Shown here piece by piece: positions 1 to 10,198 of a stretch of 64,000 bases of DNA (positions within the stretch are counted from its first letter, which is position 1; each line of letters starts with the position of its first letter). The translations under genes were made by a program, and so were the position numbers. Origin of the DNA: a virus; IMG/VR virus record IMGVR_UViG_3300047554_000471, positions 1 through 64,000 of that record. The stretch is one strand, 5' to 3'. Under the pieces are notes generated by a model, which did not search any database, was not told where the DNA came from, and saw only the letters and a list, made by a program, of their open reading frames with translations.

Positions 1-2
1 AT

Positions 3-2300
3 GCATCTTATTTTACGAGAACACGATATAAGTTTTTAAAACGTGGAGGATCATTTTTAGTTAGAGCTTATCAGGATATTGATCTATCCGACATAGTATG
101 GTTGACTAAAGGTGGTGTTTTTGGTGTTGAAGGTGTCAGAGCTATTTTTAGCTGTTACATTGGAAACGCATTAACAACCTTTATGCCAGTACAAGAGTTA
201 GTGGATCCAAAAAATAGAAGACTATCTCAGAACTATGTCATGAGTAAACCTAGAATCAGTAAAGAAAATTTTTTACTAGCTGGTCCATCACATGGTGTTC
301 AAGAGCATGTTTATGTTTCCTTAGAGGAATATGATAATGAGACTAGACTAGCTAGTCACATATTACAAGAAGACGGTACGGTAAAAAAGCAAGAAAATAG
401 AATAACCTTAGCTGATCCGTGGACAAGTAGATTGTGGAAGTACTGGGGTCAAAGATATTATGATAAGGATGTGCTCGGACTTGGTGAGTTGTCTAGTGGA
501 GATGGTAGAGATGCTGTTTTATTTGTTGCAGATGAGTTGTATCCAGATGAGAGTACTAGATACACCTTTGGTCAGTACGCTGAGTTTAATAAGGTTATAT
601 TAGATAGATTGAATCCAAACACAACTAAAGTCAGAGTAACTATTAATTTTCAAACTTCTGATTGGCGAATATTTGAGCAATGGAAGGAAGGTTTTGAGAA
701 TAGTGAGGAAGTTTATGAGTTTGTAAGTTGGGAAAGTCCTTATGAAAGACATCGATGGACAAAACCGCAATTAGATTGGGGTAAAACAATTTCAACACAA
801 ATAACAAAATTGCCTGGAAATGAGGAAAAGGGTGTAAGAGCTCTACCCACTTCACCAGATCCTCGAGGTTTTGTTTCTGCAATTAACGTCACACTTTTAC
901 CAGTGCTAACCCAACAAAAAACGAGTACAGATTATTATACAAATACAGCGCTAGTTAAAAACAATACACCGGAATCCTTAGTAGAATCTGGTTTAGTAAA
1001 GGGTAGGCCTTACGATCCATATGGAATTACTACTAAAAAATTACTAGTCACATTTGATACAATATCGGATGGAAAACTTACTGTCAATAATTTAGGTGTG
1101 ATTGAAACTAAGGATAGATTGAAAATAGGTTTGAAAATACAAGAAAAGGATAATCAAACAAATGAACAAATTGTTAAAAATCTAGGAATTGATCCATTGC
1201 GTATTTTACCAATAGCGCCAAATACAGCTATTAGTGTGGAAAATGTAGCTGACTTTGTTCGAGATGATTCGGCTTTGAATATCACTTTCAATGATTATGT
1301 CAGATATCGCTTTGTTGATAGTTATGCATCGTCAAGAGAAAAGGGTGTTATTGTTAGTGGAGTCCCATCAGCAAATTATGAGACTATAGCTCAAGAGATG
1401 AAAGATGCCGGGTTTATTGTCTCTAACATTACAGATAGGATACCAGAACAAGGTAATGACTTACCATCGTTGTGGAATAACAAAATAAGATTACAATTAT
1501 TCTTTGGGTTAAAAGGATCACAAATAACACAAACCAAACTATCACCATCAAAGATTGATAAAGCTGATGAAGGTCGTGTTGAAAGATTACAGAGTTACTA
1601 TCTCGATATTGACTTTTCTGGTCCAGAGTCAAAGGTAACATTATCTCGACCTGCTGATAAAAATTTATATCCGGGATTTGGATCTGGTACATATGAATTA
1701 GAACATACCATTGATCCATATGGATACTTACTCTGCGACATCCCAACACAAATGAAGTTTGCAATGGCACCTGGTTTAGGTTTTTCTAGATTGAAAGGTG
1801 AGCCTATTGAAATACAAGATACACCAATAAATTGTTTGAGAGCTCTCCACAGTAATGTTGGTAGTTATGTTCGAGGTTCCTATAAAACAAACTCGTATTT
1901 CAAAAGCCTAGCCGCTAGTATTTTGGAGGTTGTGCAAAATGATGTGAGTGTAACTTCTCTCATTGAAGGAAGACAAGCAAAAGAGCAATATTACAACGTA
2001 TTAAAGAGTTATGCTGAGGATGCCAACGCAATACCACCATCTAAATACAACGCTCAGGATGCAACATACTCAACAACTTTATCAATTGATCTTAGCGATG
2101 AAGCGTTTACTGGATTATTACCTACAATAGATAAACCAGCTCATTTAGAATCTCTTAAAAAACCAGGTTCATTATTGGAGCTGTTAGCTGTATATAATCC
2201 ACCAACTACAGTAAACGGTACACTAATAGGGATGCCAGTTTACTTTGAGGATGAGACTGGTTTCAACTATACTATAGGATACACAGCTCTTCCTGAGTAA
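3..2300 (+). CDS. Large virion structural protein, 5' truncated
   Basis: The frame is open from the first bases of the window, so the gene begins upstream; a TTG at 102 is only an internal codon, because sensible protein (for example SYFTRTRYKFLKRGG) is encoded before it. About 766 residues are visible, ending in TAA at 2298-2300. I recognise no catalytic motif, signal peptide or membrane segment. The sequence is mixed alpha/beta with many aromatic residues and sits at the head of a run of very large structural genes. A baseplate or tail-associated role is inferred only from that context. The downstream gene has its own TATTTATT box. Confidence 0.75.
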   Translation, partial: ASYFTRTRYKFLKRGGSFLVRAYQDIDLSDIVWLTKGGVFGVEGVRAIFSCYIGNALTTFMPVQELVDPKNRRLSQNYVMSKPRISKENFLLAGPSHGVQEHVYVSLEEYDNETRLASHILQEDGTVKKQENRITLADPWTSRLWKYWGQRYYDKDVLGLGELSSGDGRDAVLFVADELYPDESTRYTFGQYAEFNKVILDRLNPNTTKVRVTINFQTSDWRIFEQWKEGFENSEEVYEFVSWESPYERHRWTKPQLDWGKTISTQITKLPGNEEKGVRALPTSPDPRGFVSAINVTLLPVLTQQKTSTDYYTNTALVKNNTPESLVESGLVKGRPYDPYGITTKKLLVTFDTISDGKLTVNNLGVIETKDRLKIGLKIQEKDNQTNEQIVKNLGIDPLRILPIAPNTAISVENVADFVRDDSALNITFNDYVRYRFVDSYASSREKGVIVSGVPSANYETIAQEMKDAGFIVSNITDRIPEQGNDLPSLWNNKIRLQLFFGLKGSQITQTKLSPSKIDKADEGRVERLQSYYLDIDFSGPESKVTLSRPADKNLYPGFGSGTYELEHTIDPYGYLLCDIPTQMKFAMAPGLGFSRLKGEPIEIQDTPINCLRALHSNVGSYVRGSYKTNSYFKSLAASILEVVQNDVSVTSLIEGRQAKEQYYNVLKSYAEDANAIPPSKYNAQDATYSTTLSIDLSDEAFTGLLPTIDKPAHLESLKKPGSLLELLAVYNPPTTVNGTLIGMPVYFEDETGFNYTIGYTALPE

Positions 2301-2313
2301 TTTATACTTCTAA

Positions 2314-2321
2314 TATTTATT
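2314..2321 (+). promoter_or_regulatory. TATTTATT box (probable late promoter)
   Basis: TATTTATT preceded by AA, 11 bases before the ATG at 2333. It is one of twenty such boxes in the window. Confidence 0.5.
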
Positions 2322-2332
2322 AGAAATAAGCT

Positions 2333-4729
2333 ATGAAAAAAACCATAAGATTATCATCCTTTGCAGAAGAACAAGCAATACGTGCTGGGGATTTCAGTCT
2401 TATGCCAAGAAACCCATCACCACCCTACATATTATCTCAACCAATAAAAAACTTTCAACAATTTACTTGGATTGAGGGTTTAATTGATGGTGATGTGAGA
2501 TACCAAAATATTAGTCCAACCTTTGACACAATCACAATGTTGAAGGGTACTTCTTTTAGTTTTGAAATTCGTGTAGCAGATCCGTCAAACGTAAATAATC
2601 CAAACGACGTTACAAACCTATCATTTAAGTGGAAACGTAACGAAGCACCTATATACGACCTAAATCGTCTCAATGGTGGAGTGGGTACTCCAGCTGCTTT
2701 AGTTGAGGAGCAATCATCAACACCTAATTTATCAGGAAGGTACATCTGTGAGGTATCTAATCAATTTGGCTCCATAGAATCAGCTCCATTTGATGTCAAT
2801 ATTGTTGATCCACTAAAACACCCACTGTTGTACAAAAATTTGTTACGTAATGGTGACGGTGATGGAGGTTTAGATGGTTGGGTAGCCAGCAATGATATAA
2901 AAACACAACCGTTTGTAAACGATACATCTTTAATTAAGGGTTTTGGTAGTTGCAGGTTTGCTAACTTAGCACTCATCGATTACAATAAAGAAACTACCGG
3001 AGCAGTAGCTATGGAGTTTTTCTTTTCAAACGCATCTCATTGGGGTTTATTTTTCAACTGGTATAATAAGCGTTTAAAAAATGATCCAACAATGGCCAAC
3101 ATCAACCTTACCTCAACATCGCTGGGTATTTTAGATGATGGTGAGCGTTGGATATCGGAAGGTGTAATTCCACAAATTGTACCTAACGAAGATTACTCAA
3201 GATCAGAGTTTGCTGCATTTTTTCCAGGAATTGCCTGGATGGATCAATATAATAAGAATGGAAACACTATAGGTTTGTATTCTGAAATGAAGGATTTTAC
3301 ACCTACATATTTTACCAGAGATAAATTAAAGTTTTTAAAGTTTGGCGGTAATGATATATCAACCCTATCACAAACTATAGATGTATCAGATTTGTCAGAT
3401 TTTGTTGATGGTAATGTATATGGAGTGAAATATTCAACAGCGCAGTTTTTTGCATACGTAGGAGCTGGTATCACAGACTATAAAATAAAAGTTCAGACTA
3501 CTGAGGGAGAAAAAATATTTAACTACAATATCTTAGATTCTGAGCAGATGTACGACCATATCGTACAAGATAAAAATGCGGCATTTCCTGTAGTATTTGA
3601 TGAGGCTCAAGGTCGTGTTAAATTTACACTCATTCCAGGAACTCCTATTGAGATTATACCACAATGCTACGATAGAACCTCTATAACCCTATCGTTCCTA
3701 GATGATAGAGGTTTTGTTAAAAAAGAAGAGTTTATCGATGGCCCTAGTGAGTTAGATTTGTGGGCAATTAAAGAGAAAGCGTTTTTTCCATTAACTCTTT
3801 TTGGATTATATCAATTCATAAAACCGAATAATAACGATATAATTGTATTTGGTCAAAAGTATACAAACACCGATGCTATTGCTTTATTATTTGATACGGA
3901 AAAATCGGGTATCTTCAGTAAGGGTGTTGATCATGAACCCTACACAGAAAGTACATTAAGAGATGTGGCAGCTAGGTTTTTTGTCAACAAGTATGATTTT
4001 GTAAGACATGGAACGGCATATCCTGGAGATGTGTGGTATGGTAAAAAATACTCACAGGATAATAAATTCTATTATCGTGCATTACCAGATCATGGTGCAG
4101 CTGCAATGTTTGGGGTTGGTAGAGATGTCATCATTCCAACAAAAACCAGATCAATTAGGGTATCTGTAACATTTAAACATACATCAGATATTTTACTAGA
4201 TGTAGACCCTAACTTAAAAGGTTGGTCAGATCAAGAAATATACACTAATGAGTATGGTCAAAGTACTGGTGTAAGTCGTCGCTTAATTGAATATGGTAAT
4301 CCACGTTGTGGAATTACTAAAATGAAACTACTAATAGCTCCTAACGATATTGGTGTATCTGAGGAATTTGCTAGTTACAAAATACCACCACAAGAGAGTA
4401 CAGTTCTAGGATTACAAAAACGCAGATATCAAAACCCTGCAGCATTCAATACAGCTGACGCCTCTACATTTACATACACACTAATACAACCAGACGGCAT
4501 GCCGACAGTACCGGCTGTCAACGATCCATTTATTTTAGCTAAAAATTTACAAAGCTATATTAATCGCATACAAGAGGATAATGATAAGGCAGCACAACTT
4601 GCATTAGATATCCCAGATGCTGAAATGGATGAGGCAGATATATTAGCTGCAGAAGATCAAGATCGCGCTGCAGGAGATTATAGTTTGGGATTATATCTAC
4701 CAGAGAATCTAGATGAAAGTAACTTGTAA
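2333..4729 (+). CDS. Virion protein with Ig-like domain
   Basis: 798 residues. Residues about 60-160 look like an immunoglobulin-like beta-sandwich: a VRYQNISPTFDTIT strand, a central FKWKRN strand with the core Trp, and the closing pattern SGRYICEVSNQFGS, which matches the Y-x-C-x-V-x-N strand F of Ig folds. The rest is beta-rich with no known catalytic motif. Ig-like domains on phage virion proteins usually bind surfaces or decorate fibres; this assignment is inferred. The C-terminus is acidic and helical (DIPDAEMDEADILAAEDQDR). It lies 33 bases after the preceding gene and is followed 34 bases later by another giant virion gene. Confidence 0.75.
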   Translation: MKKTIRLSSFAEEQAIRAGDFSLMPRNPSPPYILSQPIKNFQQFTWIEGLIDGDVRYQNISPTFDTITMLKGTSFSFEIRVADPSNVNNPNDVTNLSFKWKRNEAPIYDLNRLNGGVGTPAALVEEQSSTPNLSGRYICEVSNQFGSIESAPFDVNIVDPLKHPLLYKNLLRNGDGDGGLDGWVASNDIKTQPFVNDTSLIKGFGSCRFANLALIDYNKETTGAVAMEFFFSNASHWGLFFNWYNKRLKNDPTMANINLTSTSLGILDDGERWISEGVIPQIVPNEDYSRSEFAAFFPGIAWMDQYNKNGNTIGLYSEMKDFTPTYFTRDKLKFLKFGGNDISTLSQTIDVSDLSDFVDGNVYGVKYSTAQFFAYVGAGITDYKIKVQTTEGEKIFNYNILDSEQMYDHIVQDKNAAFPVVFDEAQGRVKFTLIPGTPIEIIPQCYDRTSITLSFLDDRGFVKKEEFIDGPSELDLWAIKEKAFFPLTLFGLYQFIKPNNNDIIVFGQKYTNTDAIALLFDTEKSGIFSKGVDHEPYTESTLRDVAARFFVNKYDFVRHGTAYPGDVWYGKKYSQDNKFYYRALPDHGAAAMFGVGRDVIIPTKTRSIRVSVTFKHTSDILLDVDPNLKGWSDQEIYTNEYGQSTGVSRRLIEYGNPRCGITKMKLLIAPNDIGVSEEFASYKIPPQESTVLGLQKRRYQNPAAFNTADASTFTYTLIQPDGMPTVPAVNDPFILAKNLQSYINRIQEDNDKAAQLALDIPDAEMDEADILAAEDQDRAAGDYSLGLYLPENLDESNL

Positions 4730-4746
4730 GAAGTTTACATTCATCA

Positions 4747-4754
4747 TATTTATA
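4747..4754 (+). promoter_or_regulatory. TATTTATA box (probable late promoter)
   Basis: TATTTATA preceded by CA, 9 bases before the GTG start at 4764. Confidence 0.5.
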
Positions 4755-4763
4755 TAAAAACAC

Positions 4764-7700
4764 GTGGCTAAAAACTTAATCAACATTCCGGCTAAAAACT
4801 TAGAAGCTTCTCAAGTAGAGACTTCATTAGGGAGTGCTATCAAAACAAAATTAGTCAAGAGTTTAGAGGATCTAGTATCACAAGAGGCTTATGTTACGCT
4901 TAGTGAAAAGGAGAAACAACAAAAACCACAATCACCAGTCGTTAAGTCTTTTGGTTTCTATAGCAATGGAGTGACTAGCTATCCAAATGATGTTATTCGT
5001 TTGGATATTGAAAATGCTAATAATCAGTATTTAGAGTCGAACTATCGGGTCGATGGATTTATTCAATCCAACAACGAGATAACACTTGACCCAGAGAAAA
5101 ACCTTAGCGACTTAAATTACATCTCAGGTAAGTATAAAGTTACTTACGCCTTTCATCGCAACTTATTGGGCTCTGGTGATGGTCATAAATTGCAAATTCA
5201 GGAGATTAGTGCTGATGGTTTGGAGATACGAGTTGTACCTGCAATATCAAATAACATATCCAATGTTGACTTTCTGGATTTTTTTGCTGATAGTTTCTTT
5301 AAACTACCTAAGAGTCAAACATTAACAAACTTATTCCTTTTTAAAGATGCAAATACTCCAATGCGTGTATTTGATTATGTACAAGATAAGTTTACATTTT
5401 CAACTACACCATATAGTATAATCTTTAAACTAAATACTCCAGCTCCTGATGGTGTTAATATTGGAGATTTAATTTGGTTATCACAGCAAGTTAGTGATAG
5501 TTTGGTTGATACGATTACAATTGTACCACCAAAGATAAAGACTAGAAAAACTCTTATCGCAGGTCCAAACTGGGATGCTATAAATAAGGACCAAACAGCT
5601 GTTGGTACTCAGTATAAGGATTGGGACGATTTATTATCATCCACATCTCAGACCTCAGAAGATATCATAAAGACTCTTCTTAGTAGTTCTTTCTTAGAGG
5701 GCATCAACCTTAACATTGATTTTAGGCACTTTAATAATCATATCCAATTTGGATCAGCTACCGAGCGCTTATTAAACTTTAAATATAAAATGCAGTTGAT
5801 AGAGTCTTATGACTCTAGAATTGCTGCACTAACTACGGATCTTACGGGTTTACCTAGTAGTAGTGTTTCAAGTAGTACTTACTTTCAAACAAATATTACA
5901 GATACAAAAACAAAGAAAGCGGCTTTGTTGGGGTCTATGGACTCGTATGAAAAATACTTGTTCTATCAATCTAGTAGTTATGTGACAAACAGCTTTGGAG
6001 AGTTTTACCCATCTACATGGCCAAAATCAAATAGCACAAAACCATACACAAACTATGCAGTAACATCTTCACAAGTTGAGGAGTGGTTTGATGGAATTTA
6101 TTCTAGTGCTAGCTTATACGATCAAAATAACCAATCTGCTTTATACAAGCTTATTCCTGCCCACGTACTAGAAGATAGTGTTAATGAGGAGTATGTATTG
6201 TTTACGCATATGATTGGTCATTACTATGACCTCATGTTTGCTTACATCAAGCACATGACTAAGTTACACACTCGTGAGGAATCTATATTAGAGGGCTTCA
6301 GCAAAGACTTGATTTATCACGTTGGTAAGAACCTGGGTATAGATTTTGAAAATGGTAACAGCTTAAAGGAATTGTGGGATTATGCTTTAGGTACTAGTGT
6401 ATCCGGATCGTTAGCATCGACTTATAGTATAACCAGCGAGGATAAGACAAAAGAGACTTGGAAGCGTATTATCAATAACCTCCCATACCTCTTGAAAACA
6501 AAAGGTACGGAGCGTGGTATTAGAGCATTAATTAACTGCTTTGGTATTCCGCAGACGATTCTGAGAATCCGTGAATATGGAGGTGCTGAACCAGAGTTTG
6601 ATACAAAAACTGACTGGGTTCATGAGCGCTTTAATTATTCAACTACAATTGGGTATAATGGTCAAACATCAGGTAACCCAATACAAGCAGTTAAAGCTGA
6701 TTGGGATGCTATAGGATCACAATCGTTATATCCAAACACAATCGAAGTACGAGCTAAGATGGCTGTCAGCCAATCTAAAGTACAACGATTGATGGAGAAA
6801 TCCGGATCGTGGTATTTGGAAGCTTCAATGTCTGGAGCATCTCAATACTTAAAATTGTATGTGGGTAATAATGGTGGTTCTACATCTACATGGGGAGCTT
6901 CTACAGCATGGGCAACTGCAAGTGTTAGTTGTTCTGTGTACGATGGTGAGTGGTATCATATTGCGGTTAAAAGATCACAACCGACTAATACGGATACTGT
7001 TTCACAAACCTACACCTTAGTTGTTAAAAAAGCAAAATACGAGAAAGTTGTATTTTCACAAAGTGCGTCGATTAGTGTTAATGGATCAACAAGCCAATCA
7101 TACAATAATGGATGGACAACTTCTCACATCTCGAGTAGCAACTTATGGTTACCTGGAACTGGATCTTATACGATAGCACAGAGTCATTCTGCTAATCTTT
7201 GGACTGGTTCAATACAAGAGTTGAGATACTGGAGTGAGCCACTTCAAGACAGTATTCTTGACAATCACACACTAGCTCCGACTAGCTATCAGGGTAACTT
7301 AGCAGACACCTATACGGGTAGCACTTCTAGTTTTTACACACTATTAATGCGTCATCCGTTAGGAGCTGACAACAAAAAATTAACGCTTACTGGTAGTAAT
7401 GGTTTGGTAGTATCATCATCACATCCAAATCAACAATATAAAACAAGTACTAACCTATACGCTTACAATTTTAGTGGATCAATACACAAATCAAACGTTG
7501 AGATTCACTCAATGGAGTGGCCTGATTTAGGAACAAATAGGCAAGTTGGTAACAAGATAAGAATTGACGAAACCTTCTTAGCAGGAGATACTCAACTTTA
7601 TAGAGATAACAAGGCTGAGAGATCGTTAACAGACAACTATCCCGCTGATACACCGCGATTAGGAGTTTACCTTTCTCCAGTAAACGAAGTCAATCAAGAT

Positions 7701-9395
7701 ATTGCGGAACAGTTTGGTGGTCTTAGTATTGATGATTTTATAGGTACTCCTGGAGACTTGAACAAAGATCATTATCCAGACTTAGAGAATCTGCAATATG
7801 AGTATTTGAAAAAATACACAATAGGCAGATACAGACCACAAAATTATATAAGACTTATACAACACTTTGATTCAGCTTTATTTCAGTTGATTAAGAAGTT
7901 TGTACCACATCGTGCTAATACACAAGTTGGTTTTGTAATAGAACCAAACATATTAACTAGAAGTAAGATTGCAACAAAGCTGCCGACTTTCGAAGAAAAC
8001 CACTACAGTTCTTCTTTGGATGTTGGACCAGAAACATATATTACACCAGGTGGTTTTGTTCAAGATGGTGATGGTGAACCATTCCGTGATGGATCGGGTT
8101 ATGTACAAGAGGGTACTATTGGTGGTGATGAATCAGATTATATTACGTTAGGTGGTGATCAACAAAGTATATCGGAGTTCAATGATGTTATATCATATCC
8201 AACTTACGAGTATGAGTCACCTCGCAGAGATATAGAGAGTTTACCAGCCTTTGAGGATACAGAAATTGACTTTGTAGTCTTGGATGGTACCAATTTAGAA
8301 ACTACACCAGATTTTGCTTCAAGCTACGCAAATGAATTTACTAGAGTAGGAGTCGATGATAATCCATCTACTAGTGGAAGTATGGCTGGTGAAGCTAAAA
8401 CAAGAACTACTGCATATGGTAGAGATTTAATTGCTGATGGATCTCAATATGTATTCACAAGCTATTATCAAAGTGGAAGTGGAGCAGGATTAGCATGGAT
8501 ACCATTTACTAGTAGTCGATATGACTACCATGAACCATATAGTCCAGTTATCATGGATAACACTCCAAGTAACATTTCAAATGTTAGTGGTGATATATAC
8601 GACATCGACATATATGGTGGAAAAGCTTTTAGCAATCATACTGCATATTCTAGTATAGCAACTAGTGCGACAAATACAAAAATAACATCAAGCGCTGCGT
8701 GGGATGAAAACGCATGGTTATCACAATATGGACTACAGATCAGATCCTTATACTCAACTACAACAGCACTTGATCCAGTGTCCGGATCTGTTGCGGTAGG
8801 TTATTGGAGTTTAGCTGGCACAACCTATGATCCTAATGTTAGAGGATTGCATTTTTATCAAGCAGCTTCAACAGGAACACCAATAACAGCATCTTTAAGA
8901 TTACCAGCATTCTTTTACAATGAGGATGATCCAAAAACAAAAAATTATATTTACGAAATTACCATAAGCACAGATGAGACTGGCACTGGTGTAACGAACT
9001 ATTTAGAGTTGCATTTTGGCGATCTAGATTGTGGCTTAACTGGATCAGTAACCCCAACCTCAACCCAGACAGATGTTGTGTTTACAACTTCAGCACTCGG
9101 TAATTGGTTAGGCTTAAGGTTGTATATTGGTGGTAGTCTAAGTGGTACATCGACGTGGATACCAAAATTAAAAGTAAGATGCTTAAACTATCGAGCAGAT
9201 GTACAAGATTTTCACTTACGTGATAGTTATGGTATGAGGAATGCTCGCTACGACGGTTGTAAAATGTCATCAACAGATTGGAATATTAATAGTCCCGATA
9301 CCTCTGATGGAGGTCCAGTAGTACAAGTAACAGTTGGTGGTGGTAAGCAATTAGGTGTAAAACCAAACGTCAAGGGAACTTTCGAAATAAAGTAA
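4764..9395 (+). CDS. Giant virion protein with LamG-like domain, probable baseplate component
   Basis: 1543 residues, starting at GTG just after a TATTTATA box. Residues about 470-595 contain helical sequence (HMIGHYYDLMFAYIKHMTKL, then YLLKTKGTERGIRALINCFG) of a type I associate with baseplate-like proteins of large marine phages. Residues about 640-860 resemble a LamG/concanavalin-A sandwich (NTIEVRAKM, GEWYHIAVKRS, ELRYWSEPL). The C-terminal third is Gly/Ser/Thr-rich and beta-like. The role, baseplate or receptor-contacting protein, is inferred from size, the LamG domain and the neighbours. Confidence 0.75.
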   Translation: MAKNLINIPAKNLEASQVETSLGSAIKTKLVKSLEDLVSQEAYVTLSEKEKQQKPQSPVVKSFGFYSNGVTSYPNDVIRLDIENANNQYLESNYRVDGFIQSNNEITLDPEKNLSDLNYISGKYKVTYAFHRNLLGSGDGHKLQIQEISADGLEIRVVPAISNNISNVDFLDFFADSFFKLPKSQTLTNLFLFKDANTPMRVFDYVQDKFTFSTTPYSIIFKLNTPAPDGVNIGDLIWLSQQVSDSLVDTITIVPPKIKTRKTLIAGPNWDAINKDQTAVGTQYKDWDDLLSSTSQTSEDIIKTLLSSSFLEGINLNIDFRHFNNHIQFGSATERLLNFKYKMQLIESYDSRIAALTTDLTGLPSSSVSSSTYFQTNITDTKTKKAALLGSMDSYEKYLFYQSSSYVTNSFGEFYPSTWPKSNSTKPYTNYAVTSSQVEEWFDGIYSSASLYDQNNQSALYKLIPAHVLEDSVNEEYVLFTHMIGHYYDLMFAYIKHMTKLHTREESILEGFSKDLIYHVGKNLGIDFENGNSLKELWDYALGTSVSGSLASTYSITSEDKTKETWKRIINNLPYLLKTKGTERGIRALINCFGIPQTILRIREYGGAEPEFDTKTDWVHERFNYSTTIGYNGQTSGNPIQAVKADWDAIGSQSLYPNTIEVRAKMAVSQSKVQRLMEKSGSWYLEASMSGASQYLKLYVGNNGGSTSTWGASTAWATASVSCSVYDGEWYHIAVKRSQPTNTDTVSQTYTLVVKKAKYEKVVFSQSASISVNGSTSQSYNNGWTTSHISSSNLWLPGTGSYTIAQSHSANLWTGSIQELRYWSEPLQDSILDNHTLAPTSYQGNLADTYTGSTSSFYTLLMRHPLGADNKKLTLTGSNGLVVSSSHPNQQYKTSTNLYAYNFSGSIHKSNVEIHSMEWPDLGTNRQVGNKIRIDETFLAGDTQLYRDNKAERSLTDNYPADTPRLGVYLSPVNEVNQDIAEQFGGLSIDDFIGTPGDLNKDHYPDLENLQYEYLKKYTIGRYRPQNYIRLIQHFDSALFQLIKKFVPHRANTQVGFVIEPNILTRSKIATKLPTFEENHYSSSLDVGPETYITPGGFVQDGDGEPFRDGSGYVQEGTIGGDESDYITLGGDQQSISEFNDVISYPTYEYESPRRDIESLPAFEDTEIDFVVLDGTNLETTPDFASSYANEFTRVGVDDNPSTSGSMAGEAKTRTTAYGRDLIADGSQYVFTSYYQSGSGAGLAWIPFTSSRYDYHEPYSPVIMDNTPSNISNVSGDIYDIDIYGGKAFSNHTAYSSIATSATNTKITSSAAWDENAWLSQYGLQIRSLYSTTTALDPVSGSVAVGYWSLAGTTYDPNVRGLHFYQAASTGTPITASLRLPAFFYNEDDPKTKNYIYEITISTDETGTGVTNYLELHFGDLDCGLTGSVTPTSTQTDVVFTTSALGNWLGLRLYIGGSLSGTSTWIPKLKVRCLNYRADVQDFHLRDSYGMRNARYDGCKMSSTDWNINSPDTSDGGPVVQVTVGGGKQLGVKPNVKGTFEIK

Positions 9396-9413
9396 GATTT
9401 ACAAAACAAGACA

Positions 9414-9421
9414 TATTTATA
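9414..9421 (+). promoter_or_regulatory. TATTTATA box (probable late promoter)
   Basis: TATTTATA preceded by CA, 15 bases before the ATG at 9437. The upstream context (TTTACAAA...ACA) resembles that of the box at 55670. Confidence 0.55.
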
Positions 9422-9436
9422 TAAAAACAAATAGCA

Positions 9437-10192
9437 ATGGGATACTTAGATAATTCAACCGTCACAGTAGATGCTATTCTTACGAATAAGGGTCGTGAGA
9501 TTTTAGCAGGTGGTGGTAAATTAAACATCACAAAATTCGCGTTATCTGACGACGAAGTCGACTACGACTTATGGAATCCGGCTCACACTCTGGGTACAAA
9601 CTACTATGGAGCTGTGATTGAAAACATGCCGGTATTAGAAGCGTTGCCTGATGAAACTCAAATGTTACGTTACAAGCTTGTAACTCTTCCAAAAGATGTT
9701 ATAGGTATTCCAGTAATTAGCGTTTCACCAACGGCAGTAAGCTTCACATCACTCAAACAAGAGATTGTAGTTAGTCCAGCTACCCTTAACTTGGCAGGAG
9801 GAAACGACTCACTAGGTTATACAGCGATCTTAGCAGACGACACTGTTGCGACACTAGAGGTTGCTGCAGATGGAGGTGTTTCAAAAGCACCATCTAACAC
9901 TTCACCAGTAGGACTTAACCCAGAAGTATTAGCTGCAAATGCAAATGCATCCGGTGTATCAAGTTTCTTAGATGATGAGGTTACTAGTGTAACAACTGCA
10001 GGTAAGACAATCGTTAGAGTTGGTAAGAAGTTTGTATTGAAACCTAAAGCTCAAGCAAACTTAACAACAATCAAGCGTACATTATTAACAATCATTGGTA
10101 ACGAAACCGGTGGATTCAAGACTGTATCAGTATCAGTTGATCCTACAAACTTCGCTGCTCTTGATATTCAAGTAGGATTAGCAAATAAGTAA
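9437..10192 (+). CDS. Conserved phage structural protein
   Basis: 251 residues. The N-terminus (MGYLDNSTVTVDAILTNKGR, then GGGKLNITKFALSDDEVDY) is of a type I associate with large phages, in which the LTxKGRExLA and KFALSDDExDY patterns recur; the family has no established enzymatic role that I can name. The C-terminal half is beta-rich and could be an Ig-like or decoration domain. It is co-directional and 6 bases ahead of the next gene, so the two probably share an mRNA. A tail or baseplate structural role is inferred. Confidence 0.7.
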   Translation: MGYLDNSTVTVDAILTNKGREILAGGGKLNITKFALSDDEVDYDLWNPAHTLGTNYYGAVIENMPVLEALPDETQMLRYKLVTLPKDVIGIPVISVSPTAVSFTSLKQEIVVSPATLNLAGGNDSLGYTAILADDTVATLEVAADGGVSKAPSNTSPVGLNPEVLAANANASGVSSFLDDEVTSVTTAGKTIVRVGKKFVLKPKAQANLTTIKRTLLTIIGNETGGFKTVSVSVDPTNFAALDIQVGLANK

Positions 10193-10198
10193 TAGACA